DNA of 14,163 nucleotides from JAAEUE01 sp039180225 (GTDB taxonomy: Bacteria; Pseudomonadota; Alphaproteobacteria; Rhizobiales; CAJQND01): contig JBCDDQ010000119.1 of the NCBI GenBank assembly GCA_039180225.1, positions 1-14,163 on the forward strand, written 5' to 3'. The translations under genes were made by a program, and so were the position numbers. Below the pieces are notes generated by a model that saw only the letters and a program-made list of their open reading frames with translations, ran no database searches and was not told the origin of the DNA. Shown piece after piece: positions 6,609 through 13,967 of the stretch. Within the stretch, counting starts at the first letter, position 1. Each line of letters starts with the position of its first letter.

Positions 6609-6640
6609 GAGAGATACCTTTCAGGTCATTCTCATATAGC
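6602..6640. promoter_or_regulatory. 11-bp perfect inverted repeat over the rimP operon -10 box
   Basis: GCTATATGAGA (6602-6612) and TCTCATATAGC (6630-6640) are perfect reverse complements separated by 17 bases, with a nested ACCT-TTC-AGGT (6616-6626) in the centre. The left arm contains the -10 hexamer and the predicted start site falls between the arms. A transcript from that start lacks the left arm, so the repeat would act as DNA, for example as an operator. Read-through RNA from trmB could fold it. A ten-codon ORF (6607-6639) inside is probably chance. Confidence 0.65.
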
Positions 6641-6678
6641 CCGAGGTTAACGACACAGACCAACGGCCATCACAGAGA

Positions 6679-6707
6679 GTGGGTTCCCGCCGGAGCCCGC
6701 TTTTTTT
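6679..6707 (+). terminator. Intrinsic terminator before rimP (likely attenuator)
   Basis: GTGGGTTCC and GGAGCCCGC form a continuous 9-bp stem (two G-U pairs) closed by a four-base CGCC loop and followed directly by seven T (6701-6707). It lies about 65 bases downstream of the predicted start site and 70 before the rimP ATG, so it would end a leader RNA of about 93 bases. Within that leader the hexamer AGCCCG (6638-6643) duplicates part of the right arm (6694-6699) and could pair with TGGGTT (6680-6685) to block the terminator. It also stops read-through from trmB. Confidence 0.85.
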
Positions 6708-6710
6708 AGT

Positions 6711-6720
6711 GCCTTAAGGC
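6711..6720. repeat. 10-bp palindrome GCCTTAAGGC
   Basis: A perfect palindrome four bases after the T run of the terminator. It could be a protein-binding site in the distal leader, but a short palindrome like this may be chance. Confidence 0.25.
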
Positions 6721-6749
6721 GCATGATCTGGGAAGGCGAGCCAATTTGG

Positions 6750-6776
6750 TTGAATGCGGGATGTTGAATGCGGGAT
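6750..6776 (+). repeat. Tandem repeat at the rimP start
   Basis: TTGAATGCGGGAT occurs at 6750-6762 and again at 6764-6776, a 14-base period. Each copy carries GCGGGA, the second ending two bases before ATG 6778. Each also carries an ATG; the one at 6754 is in frame with rimP, the one at 6768 opens a five-codon ORF overlapping the rimP start. It looks like a recent duplication that changed the number of start and ribosome-binding options. Confidence 0.7.
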
Positions 6777-6777
6777 C

Positions 6778-7317
6778 ATGTCTGAAACGGATCTAGAGCG
6801 AAGACTGAAAACGGAAGAAGGCCTTGCGCGCAAGGTGGCCGAGCTTATTGAACCGGCCATCGAAGGCCTGGGCTTTCGGCTGGTCCGGGTGCGCCTCACC
6901 GGCGATGGCGGGCAAACCCTTCAGGTGATGGCGGAGCGTCCGAACGGCAGCTTGAATATTGAGGATTGCGAACTGATCAGCCGCACTCTCTCGCCGCTCC
7001 TCGACGTGGAAGACCTCATTGCCAGCGCCTACGCGCTGGAGGTTTCCTCGCCCGGGATCGACCGGCCCCTGGTGCGCCCATCCGATTTTGAGCGCTGGGC
7101 GGGGTTTGAAGCGAAGATCGAGATGGCCCAGATGATCGCAGGCCGCAAGCGCTTCAGGGGACGCCTGGAGGGGTTTGAGGATGATGAGATCCGTCTGTGG
7201 TTCAAAGAGAATGATGGGGCTGATCCGGTGGTGGTCGGATTGGCTTTTGAGAATGTAGCAAGTGCCAAGCTCGTCATGACAGACGAGCTGATCAAAGCGT
7301 CGGCAACGGCGCACTAA
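6778..7317 (+). CDS. rimP: Ribosome maturation factor RimP
   Basis: RimP binds the 30S precursor and assists early assembly of the head region. The 179 residues contain the N-terminal alpha/beta domain (GLGFRLVRVRLTG, about 30-42; LQVMAERPNG; DCELISRTLSPLLD, 63-76; YALEVSSPGIDRPL, 85-98) and the SH3-like C-terminal domain (about 100-170, with RFRGRLEGFEDDEI). ATG 6778 was chosen because the protein then begins MSETDLERRL like relatives and GCGGGA lies close upstream; ATG 6754 would add eight residues. It is the first gene of the nusA-infB operon and ends 21 bases before nusA. Its expression has to pass the terminator in the leader. Confidence 0.96.
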   Translation: MSETDLERRLKTEEGLARKVAELIEPAIEGLGFRLVRVRLTGDGGQTLQVMAERPNGSLNIEDCELISRTLSPLLDVEDLIASAYALEVSSPGIDRPLVRPSDFERWAGFEAKIEMAQMIAGRKRFRGRLEGFEDDEIRLWFKENDGADPVVVGLAFENVASAKLVMTDELIKASATAH

Positions 7318-7338
7318 ACTTAGATTTGGAGCGATAAA

Positions 7339-9024
7339 ATGGTCGAAGCAGTGAGTGCCAACCGGCTGGAGCTTTTGCAGATTGCCGATGCGGTGGCGCG
7401 GGAAAAGTCGATCGATAAGACCCTGGTCATCGACGCCATGGAGGACGCTATTCAGCGTGCCGCCAAGTTACGGTATGGCCAGGAGAACGAGATCCGGGCC
7501 AAAATCAACCCGGAGACCGGGGACATTCAGCTGCAAAGGCTGCTGGTGGTGAGCGAGCACGTGGAGAACGATTCCACAGAGATCTCCCTGGCCGATGCCA
7601 AACACAAGCAAGCCGATGCCGAGCTTGGCGATCTGATTGCCGAAGAGCTGCCACCCATCGATTTCGGCCGCATCGCCGCCCAGAACGCCAAGCAGGTGAT
7701 CGTGCAGAAGGTGCGTGATGCGGAGCGCGAGCGCCAGTACGAGGAGTTCAAGGACCGCGCCGGCGAGATCATCAATGGCCTCGTCAAGCGGGTCGAGTAT
7801 GGCAACATCGTTGTAGATCTGGGCCGTGCTGAGGGCGTGGTGCGGCGCGATGAGAGCCTGCCGCGGGAGAACTTCCGCAACGGCGACCGGATCCGGGCCT
7901 ACATTTACGACGTGCGCCGCGAGCAGCGCGGTCCGCAGATCTTCCTGTCGCGCACCCGGCCGGAGTTCATGGCCAAGTTGTTCGGCCAGGAAGTGCCGGA
8001 GATCTATGACAACATTATCGAAATCGTCTCCGTGGCCCGCGATCCGGGCTCGCGGGCCAAGATCGCCGTGTTGTCGAAGGACAGTTCGATCGACCCCGTC
8101 GGCGCTTGCGTCGGTATGCGCGGCAGCCGGGTGCAGGCCGTGGTGAACGAGTTGCAGGGCGAGAAAATCGACATCATCCAATGGAACCCGGATGCGGCCA
8201 CGTTCATCGTGAACGCTTTGGCCCCGGCCGAAGTGGCCAAGGTGGTTCTGGATGAGGACGCAGAGCGCATTGAAGTGGTGGTGCCGGATGAACAGCTGTC
8301 GCTGGCCATCGGGCGGCGCGGCCAGAATGTGCGCCTGGCCTCGATCCTCACAGGCTGGGATATCGACATCCTGACCGAACAGGAAGAATCCGAACGCCGC
8401 CAGAAGGAGTTCCAGGAACGCTCTGAAATGTTCATGGCGGCTCTTGATGCCGACGAGATGATCGCCCAATTGCTGGCCTCTGAAGGCTTCACGTCTTTGG
8501 AAGAGGTTGCTTACGTGCCGGTGGCTGAGATTGCCGATATTGAAGGCTTTGGCGAAGAAATGGCAGAAGAGCTTCAAACCCGGGCGCGCGAGCACTTGGA
8601 CAAGCTAAACCGCGAGATGGACGAGAAGCGAAAATCCCTTGGCGTTGAAGATGCTGTGGGCCAAGTGGAAGGCGTCACGCTCGCCATGATGGTCCGGTTT
8701 GGCGAGAACGAGGTGAAATCGGTTGAAGACCTGGCCTATTGCGCCACGGACGACCTGACCGGCTGGACCGAGCGCAAAGATGGCGAGGTGGTCCGGTATG
8801 ACGGCATCCTGGCCGGCATGGATGTGAGCGCAGCTGAAGCTGAGGCCATGATCATGCGAGCCCGCGTGGCTGCAGGCATTATCTCCGAGGAGGATCTGAT
8901 GCAGGCCGAGGAAGCGGAAGCTGAGGTGGAGGAGAGCGCAGAGGCCGAACCGGCCGAAGCGGTTGCTGAAGAGGTTGATCACCAGGCTGCTGCCGAAGCC
9001 GTGTTCGACACGCCGGCCAACTGA
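7339..9024 (+). CDS. nusA: Transcription termination/antitermination factor NusA
   Basis: NusA binds RNA polymerase and nascent RNA, modulating pausing, termination and antitermination. The 561 residues show the polymerase-binding N-terminal domain (1-125), S1 domain (about 138-205, GLVKRVEYGNIVVDLGRAEG), KH1 (about 235-300, GACVGMRGSRVQAVV), KH2 (about 305-370, LSLAIGRRGQNVRLAS) and two C-terminal helix-hairpin-helix-type acidic repeats (about 370-425 and 440-512). An Ala/Glu-rich acidic tail (about 523-550) is the only low-complexity part. GGAG (7328-7331), seven bases upstream, supports ATG 7339. NusA could act on the rimP leader terminator, giving feedback as in enterobacteria; that is inference. 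Confidence 0.98.
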   Translation: MVEAVSANRLELLQIADAVAREKSIDKTLVIDAMEDAIQRAAKLRYGQENEIRAKINPETGDIQLQRLLVVSEHVENDSTEISLADAKHKQADAELGDLIAEELPPIDFGRIAAQNAKQVIVQKVRDAERERQYEEFKDRAGEIINGLVKRVEYGNIVVDLGRAEGVVRRDESLPRENFRNGDRIRAYIYDVRREQRGPQIFLSRTRPEFMAKLFGQEVPEIYDNIIEIVSVARDPGSRAKIAVLSKDSSIDPVGACVGMRGSRVQAVVNELQGEKIDIIQWNPDAATFIVNALAPAEVAKVVLDEDAERIEVVVPDEQLSLAIGRRGQNVRLASILTGWDIDILTEQEESERRQKEFQERSEMFMAALDADEMIAQLLASEGFTSLEEVAYVPVAEIADIEGFGEEMAEELQTRAREHLDKLNREMDEKRKSLGVEDAVGQVEGVTLAMMVRFGENEVKSVEDLAYCATDDLTGWTERKDGEVVRYDGILAGMDVSAAEAEAMIMRARVAAGIISEEDLMQAEEAEAEVEESAEAEPAEAVAEEVDHQAAAEAVFDTPAN

Positions 9025-9055
9025 CGATGACCGGCAGCGCACTGGATATCGGCGA

Positions 9056-9631
9056 ATGGCTATGGCAGAAAGGATGTGCATCGTCACGCGGGCGGTTAAG
9101 CCGCCGGAAGAATTGGTGCGCTTTGTTCTGTCACCAAGTGACGATGTCACGCCGGATCTGAAGCGAAAGCTGCCGGGACGGGGCGTTTGGGTTTCCGCGT
9201 CCAGAGATATTATTGACGTGGCCGCGCGCAAGGGCCATTTTGCGCGCGGTTTTAAGCATCAAGCCAAGTGTGCTGACGATTTGCCAGAGATGGTGAGCCG
9301 CCTCTTGTATAAGGAGGCCATCAGTTTGATCAGTCTGTGCAACCGGGCTGGGCTTGTGACGCACGGCTTTGAGAAAGTCTCCGCGACGCTGGCGAAAGGC
9401 CAGGTTGCGGCGGTTTTGGTGGCTTCGGACGCTGCAGACGATGGAAAAAACAAGATTGCGCTTAAGGCCCGAGGCGCAGGGCGCGGTGTCAAACTGCTGA
9501 CAATCTTCCCTCGGGATGATTTGAGCTTGGCATTAGGGCGGACAAATGTGGTACATGCTGCGGTACACAAAGGCGATCTGGCTGATCACCTGGTTCGCGC
9601 CGCAGAACGATATGACAGTTACAACGGATGA
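9056..9631 (+). CDS. rnpM: RnpM (YlxR) fused to an L7Ae-like RNA-binding domain
   Basis: A 191-residue protein in two parts. Residues about 4-80 are the YlxR/DUF448 fold (ERMCIVTRAVKPPEELVRFV, then DLKRKLPGRGVWV), shown in Bacillus to modulate RNase P. Residues about 85-185 (SLCNRAGLVTHGFEKV, VLVASDAADDGKNKI) look like an L7Ae/L30e RNA-binding domain, the counterpart of Bacillus YlxQ. Bacillus has the two as adjacent genes between nusA and infB; here they are one chain, as in several alphaproteobacteria. The frame is open back to 8963, inside nusA, but similarity begins near residue 5, so ATG 9056 (or 9062) is preferred. ATG 9027, two bases after the nusA stop, is in another frame. Confidence 0.9.
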   Translation: MAMAERMCIVTRAVKPPEELVRFVLSPSDDVTPDLKRKLPGRGVWVSASRDIIDVAARKGHFARGFKHQAKCADDLPEMVSRLLYKEAISLISLCNRAGLVTHGFEKVSATLAKGQVAAVLVASDAADDGKNKIALKARGAGRGVKLLTIFPRDDLSLALGRTNVVHAAVHKGDLADHLVRAAERYDSYNG

Positions 9632-9674
9632 TTTGCTGGCTTGACTTGATGAATGTGGCCGCGCAACAGACTGG

Positions 9675-12194
9675 ATGAGCATGAGCGAGAGTAACGACAC
9701 AGAAGAACGATCCGCAGGCGGTGGGGGCAAGACCCTCAGCATGCGCCGTGGTGTAGAGCAAGGCCGGGTGAAGCAGAACTTCAGCCATGGCCGCTCAAAA
9801 ACCGTCGTGGTGGAGACCAAACGGCGGCGCACCATAACTGCGCCCGGTTCACAGCCAAGCCCGATCGAATCCAAGGTTAAACCAGCGCCGCAGGCCGCGC
9901 CGAAGCCGGCCCCCGCCGAGCCCGCTCCTGAAGCGCCCGGTAAGCCAGGGCCCAACGAGCTTTCCGAGAGCGAGAAAGAAGCGCGCGCCAAGGCTTTGGC
10001 TGGCGCCAGGTTGCGCGAAGCCGATGACGCAGAGGCCGCCCGCAAAGAAGCTGAACGTCTTGCGGAAATCGACTCACAGCGCCGCCAAGAGCGCGAAGAC
10101 GCTGAACGCAAGGAAGCTGAAGAAAAAGCCAGACTGGAAGCTGAAGCCGCTGAAGCCGCAGCAGAGGCCGCCGCACAGCCAGCGGTCGACAAGCCTGCAA
10201 AGGAGGCACCGGCCAAGCCCGCGCCTGAATCGCGCAAAGAACGTCAGAAGCGCGAAGAAAAGGCCGAGCAGCAGAAGCCGGGCAGAGGCGGCGGTGCTGA
10301 ACGCCGCCGCGGCAAGCTGACCATCGCCAACGCGCTCGACGACAATGTGCGCCAGCGCTCACTGGCCGCCATGAAACGGCGCCAGGAGCGGCAAAAGCAG
10401 AAAGTCATGGGTGGCGGGGAAGCCCGCGAGAAAATTGCCCGCGAAGTGACCATCCCTGAGGCCATCACCATTCAGGAGCTGGCCAACCGCATGGCCGAAC
10501 GTGGTGTGGACATCATCAAGTTTCTGATGAAACAGGGCGACATGCACAAGATCACCGATGTGATCGACGCAGATACTGCCCAGCTGGTGGCGGAAGATTT
10601 CGGACACACGGTCAAACGCGTGTCGGAATCGGATGTGGAAATCGGCCTGATGGGCGAAGACGACGATCAGGGCGATCTGGTGTCGCGCGCGCCTGTGGTG
10701 ACGGTCATGGGTCACGTGGACCACGGCAAGACCTCGCTGCTCGATGCTCTGCGCAATGCCAATGTGGTCTCCGGTGAGGCCGGCGGCATCACCCAGCATA
10801 TCGGCGCCTATCAGGTGGAAACACCTGGCGGCGTTGTGAGCTTTGTGGACACCCCAGGCCACGCAGCCTTCACGGCCATGCGTGCCCGCGGTGCCAAAGT
10901 GACGGATATTGTGATCTTGGTTGTGGCCGCCGATGATGGCGTGATGCCTCAAACGATTGAGGCCCTGAACCACGCCAAGGCCGCCGAAGTCCCGATGATT
11001 ATTGCCATCAACAAGATGGACAAGCCTGAAGCAGACCCCACCCGGGTGCGCAACGAGCTGCTGCAGCATGAGATCGTGGTGGAAAGCTTGGGTGGTGACG
11101 TTCAGGAAGTGGAAGTGTCCGCTCTGAAGCAACAGAACCTGGACAAACTTTTGGAAGCCATTCTGCTTCAGGCTGAAATCCTGGAACTGAAAGCCAACCC
11201 CGATCGCTCCGCCGACGGTGTGGTGATCGAAGCCAAGCTCGATAAAGGCCGCGGTCCTGTGGCGACGGTTCTGGTGCAGCGCGGCACATTGCAGCTGGGC
11301 GATATCTTCGTTGCTGGTTCCGCCTGGGGCCGGGTTCGTGCACTGGTGGATGACCAGGGCGGCAATGTGGATGAAGCCGGCCCATCGGTTCCGGTCGAAG
11401 TGCTCGGCCTCAACACGGCGCCTGAAGCTGGCGACCAGTTCGTGGTTGTGGACAGCGATGCCCGGGCCCGGGAGATCACCGATTACCGCGACCGCAAGCG
11501 CCGCGAGATGAAAGGGGCTCCGTCAACCGGCGCCATGTCACTTGAACAGATGATGAGCAAGCTGAAGGAGAACGAGATCTCCGAGATGCCCATCCTGGTC
11601 AAATGTGACGTGCAAGGTTCTGGCGAAGCCATCACCCAGGCGATTGACAAGTTGGGCACCGATGAAGTGGCCGCGCGGGTGATCCACCAGGCAGTGGGTG
11701 GGATTTCAGAATCCGACGTGACTCTGGCCACAGCTTCCAACGCGCTCATCATGGGCTTCAACGTTCGTGCCAACAACCAGGCGCGCGATGCGGCTGAAGC
11801 GGCCGGTATTGAGATCCGCTATTACAACGTGATCTACGATCTGGTGGATGATGTGAAGGCAGCTCTGTCCGGCATGTTGTCGCCGGAGCAGCGCGAAACC
11901 TTCCTGGGCAATGCGGAAATTCTGGAAGTGTTCAACATTTCCAAGGTGGGCAAGGTCGCCGGGTGCCGCGTTACTGAAGGCACTGTTGAACGTGGGGCCA
12001 AGGTGCGGCTGATCCGCGACAACGTGGTGATCCACGAAGGCACGCTCTCCACCCTCAAACGCTTTAAGGATGAGGTGAAGGAGGTCATTGCCGGCCAGGA
12101 ATGCGGCATGGCGTTCGAGAACTATCAGGACATGCGGCCTGGCGATGTGATCGAGTGCTTCCGGGTTGAGGAAGTGGCACGCACGCTGGATTAG
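9675..12194 (+). CDS. infB: Translation initiation factor IF-2
   Basis: The GTPase that places fMet-tRNA on the 30S subunit and promotes subunit joining. The 839 residues begin with an alphaproteobacterial N-terminal motif (GKTLSMRRGVEQGRVKQNFSHGRSK, from residue 18), then a charged Ala/Glu/Lys/Pro-rich region (about 55-205) likely to form long helix, the IF2_N domain (about 258-310, EVTIPEAITIQELANRM), and the G domain with G1 GHVDHGKT (346-353), GGITQHIG (370-377), DTPGH (392-396), NKMD (446-449) and SAL (482-484). Beta-barrel domain II, domain III and the fMet-tRNA-binding C-terminal domain follow. All motifs are intact. ATG 9681 is an alternative start two codons on; neither has a strong Shine-Dalgarno. 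Confidence 0.98.
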   Translation: MSMSESNDTEERSAGGGGKTLSMRRGVEQGRVKQNFSHGRSKTVVVETKRRRTITAPGSQPSPIESKVKPAPQAAPKPAPAEPAPEAPGKPGPNELSESEKEARAKALAGARLREADDAEAARKEAERLAEIDSQRRQEREDAERKEAEEKARLEAEAAEAAAEAAAQPAVDKPAKEAPAKPAPESRKERQKREEKAEQQKPGRGGGAERRRGKLTIANALDDNVRQRSLAAMKRRQERQKQKVMGGGEAREKIAREVTIPEAITIQELANRMAERGVDIIKFLMKQGDMHKITDVIDADTAQLVAEDFGHTVKRVSESDVEIGLMGEDDDQGDLVSRAPVVTVMGHVDHGKTSLLDALRNANVVSGEAGGITQHIGAYQVETPGGVVSFVDTPGHAAFTAMRARGAKVTDIVILVVAADDGVMPQTIEALNHAKAAEVPMIIAINKMDKPEADPTRVRNELLQHEIVVESLGGDVQEVEVSALKQQNLDKLLEAILLQAEILELKANPDRSADGVVIEAKLDKGRGPVATVLVQRGTLQLGDIFVAGSAWGRVRALVDDQGGNVDEAGPSVPVEVLGLNTAPEAGDQFVVVDSDARAREITDYRDRKRREMKGAPSTGAMSLEQMMSKLKENEISEMPILVKCDVQGSGEAITQAIDKLGTDEVAARVIHQAVGGISESDVTLATASNALIMGFNVRANNQARDAAEAAGIEIRYYNVIYDLVDDVKAALSGMLSPEQRETFLGNAEILEVFNISKVGKVAGCRVTEGTVERGAKVRLIRDNVVIHEGTLSTLKRFKDEVKEVIAGQECGMAFENYQDMRPGDVIECFRVEEVARTLD

Positions 12195-12201
12195 CACGCG
12201 C

Positions 12202-12219
12202 ACGCCGCAATGCCGGCGT
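12202..12219 (+). repeat. Small hairpin in the infB-rbfA gap
   Basis: ACGCCG (12202-12207) and CGGCGT (12214-12219) form a 6-bp stem around a six-base loop in the 44-base gap. No T run follows, so it should not stop the transcript. It may mark a processing site or be chance. Confidence 0.3.
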
Positions 12220-12238
12220 TGGAAAATCGAAAACCAAA

Positions 12239-12634
12239 ATGAACCGATCTGAGACACACCGGGGGCCGAGCCAACGCCAGCTGCGCGTTGGCGAACTGGT
12301 GCGCCATGCCCTCGCCGACCTCTTCAACCGCGGCGAGATTGCCGACCCGGCCTTGAGCGCCGGTCTCACCGTGCTGGAAGTGGCGATGACGCCCGATTTG
12401 AAGATTGCCCATGCCTACGTGATGCCGCTGGCGGGCGAAGGGCGCGATGAGGTGGTGAATGCGCTTTATAAAAACAAGAAGTTCATTCGCGGCCAGATTT
12501 CAAAACAGCTTGCGCTGAAATATATGCCGGATTTGCGCTTCCACCTGGACAAGACGCTGGATTACGCCAGTCATATCGATGACCTTTTGGATGATCCGAA
12601 AGTGGCTCAAGACTTGGAACAGGACGGCACCTAG
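12239..12634 (+). CDS. rbfA: Ribosome-binding factor A
   Basis: RbfA is a small KH-like protein that binds the 30S precursor near helix 1 of 16S rRNA and supports late maturation, in the same pathway as RimP. The 131 residues show the family pattern RVGELVRHALADLF (16-29), LTVLEVAMTPDLKIAHAYV (43-61), and YMPDLRFHLDKTLDYASHIDDLL (95-117). A short acidic tail ends the protein. ATG 12239 is 44 bases after infB; the ribosome-binding site is weak (GGA at 12221-12223). The gene ends six bases before truB. Confidence 0.95.
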   Translation: MNRSETHRGPSQRQLRVGELVRHALADLFNRGEIADPALSAGLTVLEVAMTPDLKIAHAYVMPLAGEGRDEVVNALYKNKKFIRGQISKQLALKYMPDLRFHLDKTLDYASHIDDLLDDPKVAQDLEQDGT

Positions 12635-12640
12635 AGAGCC

Positions 12641-13564
12641 ATGGCCAGACGCAAGAAAGGCGATCGGGTGCATGGCTGGGTCATCCTCGATAAGAGGTTG
12701 ACCATGACCTCCACCCAAGCCGTGGGCGCGGTTCGCCGTCTGTTCAATGCCCAAAAGGCGGGCCATGGCGGGACTTTGGATCCGCTGGCCACCGGCTTGC
12801 TGCCCATCGCGCTTGGGGAAGCCACCAAGACCGTGCCGTTTATCATGGACAGCACCAAGACCTACCGGTTCACCGTGCATTGGGGCGCTGAAACCACCAC
12901 GGATGACGCAGAGGGCGAGATCACCCAGACTTCAGATCAGCGGCCGGATGAGGCGGCGGTCCGGGCGGTGCTGCCTGAATTCACCGGCTTGGTCAGTCAG
13001 GTTCCACCACAGTTTTCTGCTCTGAAGGTGGACGGTGCCCGGGCCTACGATCTGGCGCGCGGCGGCGAAGAGGTTGAGCTGGCTGCCCGCGAGATCCTGA
13101 TCGACAGCTTTGAGCTGGTCGCCCGACCAGACGACGATCATGCCGTTCTTGAGGCCATCTGCAGCAAGGGCACCTATGTGCGCGCCCTGGCGCGCGACAT
13201 GGGCCGGGAGCTTGGGTGCTTCGGACACGTCTCTGAACTGCGCCGGACGCAAGTTGGGCCGTTTAACGAAGATAATATGATTTTGCTGGATCAATTGGAC
13301 GATTTGCGCCATAAGGGCGCCGGCCAGGAGGCCATGTATGAGTATCTCCTGCCGCTTGAGACCGCGCTGGACGACATCCCGGCGCTGGCCGTGAGCGCAG
13401 AAGATGCGGCGAGACTGAGAAACGGTCAAGCCGTCATCGTGCGGGGACGCGACGCTCCCATCCTGCAAGGAACCATTTTGGTGGAACACAGGGGTGACCC
13501 TGTTGCCTTGGCAGAAATGGAACACGGGGCGGTGCATCCCAAGCGCGTTTTTAACCTAACCTAG
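12641..13564 (+). CDS. truB: tRNA pseudouridine(55) synthase
   Basis: TruB converts U55 of the T-loop to pseudouridine in nearly all tRNAs. The 307 residues carry HGWVILDKRLTMTSTQAV (11-28), the catalytic motif GHGGTLDPLATGLLPIALGEATK (41-63) with catalytic Asp D47, the aromatic Y75 in KTYRF, and GTYVRALARDMGRELG (177-192). A C-terminal PUA-like region (about 245-307) includes AARLRNGQAV and HPKRVFNL. ATG 12641 lies 6 bases after rbfA with only AGAG upstream, so coupling is likely. It ends the nusA operon block; the 42 bases to rpsO hold no clear terminator. Confidence 0.97.
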   Translation: MARRKKGDRVHGWVILDKRLTMTSTQAVGAVRRLFNAQKAGHGGTLDPLATGLLPIALGEATKTVPFIMDSTKTYRFTVHWGAETTTDDAEGEITQTSDQRPDEAAVRAVLPEFTGLVSQVPPQFSALKVDGARAYDLARGGEEVELAAREILIDSFELVARPDDDHAVLEAICSKGTYVRALARDMGRELGCFGHVSELRRTQVGPFNEDNMILLDQLDDLRHKGAGQEAMYEYLLPLETALDDIPALAVSAEDAARLRNGQAVIVRGRDAPILQGTILVEHRGDPVALAEMEHGAVHPKRVFNLT

Positions 13565-13596
13565 AGTGCGCATGGAACGTGCGGCTCTCAACATAT

Positions 13597-13600
13597 GGAG
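13597..13600 (+). promoter_or_regulatory. Shine-Dalgarno that decides the rpsO start
   Basis: GGAG, six bases before ATG 13607. It overlaps the other in-frame ATG at 13595, which therefore cannot use it. The resulting MSISPERKQELIKEYG start also agrees with S15 proteins. Confidence 0.75.
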
Positions 13601-13606
13601 TACCCG

Positions 13607-13876
13607 ATGTCGATTTCCCCTGAGCGCAAGCAAGAGCTCATCAAAGAATATGGAACTGTGGACGGCGACACCGGTTCGCCGGAGGTTCAAGTCGCGATCC
13701 TAACCGAACGCATCAAGAACCTGACCGAACACTTCCAGGACCACAAAAAAGACAACCATTCCCGCCGCGGCCTTCTGAAAATGGTCTCGCAGCGCCGTAA
13801 GCTGCTCGACTATATGAGAGGCAAGCAGGAAGAGCGGTACCAGGATCTGATCAAGAAACTTGGCATTCGCCGCTAA
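13607..13876 (+). CDS. rpsO: 30S ribosomal protein S15
   Basis: S15 binds the central domain of 16S rRNA and organises the platform. At 89 residues from ATG 13607 the length is standard. Family motifs are GDTGSPEVQVAILTERIKNL (20-39), DHKKDNHSRRGLLKMVSQRRKLLDY (about 45-69, the rRNA-contacting part) and the terminal LIKKLGIRR. The in-frame ATG at 13595 would add four non-conserved residues. It lies between truB and pnp as in many proteobacteria. In E. coli S15 represses its own translation; no evidence for that is visible here. Confidence 0.97.
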   Translation: MSISPERKQELIKEYGTVDGDTGSPEVQVAILTERIKNLTEHFQDHKKDNHSRRGLLKMVSQRRKLLDYMRGKQEERYQDLIKKLGIRR

Positions 13877-13910
13877 GCAGAGATTGTTAGTCTGTCTCAA
13901 CCAAATATCG

Positions 13911-13934
13911 AATACCCGGCTTTGGCCGGATATT
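13911..13934 (+). repeat. Hairpin after rpsO
   Basis: AATACCCGGC and GCCGGATATT pair over 10 positions with a single C-A mismatch around a TTTG loop, 34 bases after the rpsO stop. No T run follows, so termination would be incomplete. The position corresponds to the rpsO-pnp terminator region of other proteobacteria. The 222-base gap contains no gene; the 75-codon frame across it looks non-coding. Confidence 0.5.
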
Positions 13935-13967
13935 GCTTCAGTCGCGTTATGTAGAGTGAGCAATGCG

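Noticed and set aside
6600..6707. A metY-like initiator tRNA before rimP, as in E. coli
   Set aside because: No cloverleaf, no GGTTCGA T-loop and no CCA-type acceptor pairing; the segment is better explained by promoter, repeat and terminator.
7468..8595. Long minus-strand open frame (375 codons) opposite nusA
   Set aside because: Fully contained in the conserved nusA frame; His/Leu-rich composition typical of an antisense shadow.
8963..9055. Extended start of rnpM inside nusA
   Set aside because: The 31 added residues are the shifted Glu/Ala-rich nusA tail and have no similarity to YlxR.
9640..9668. CTTGAC at 9640-9645 as an infB promoter
   Set aside because: An exact -35 hexamer, but the bases at 17-18 spacing (GCAACA) are not a -10 box and the start would fall at or after the infB ATG.
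10090..10260. Repetitive GAAGCTGAAGCC-like stretch in infB as a DNA repeat array
   Set aside because: It is codon-level repetition for the Ala/Glu helix typical of the IF-2 N-terminal region.
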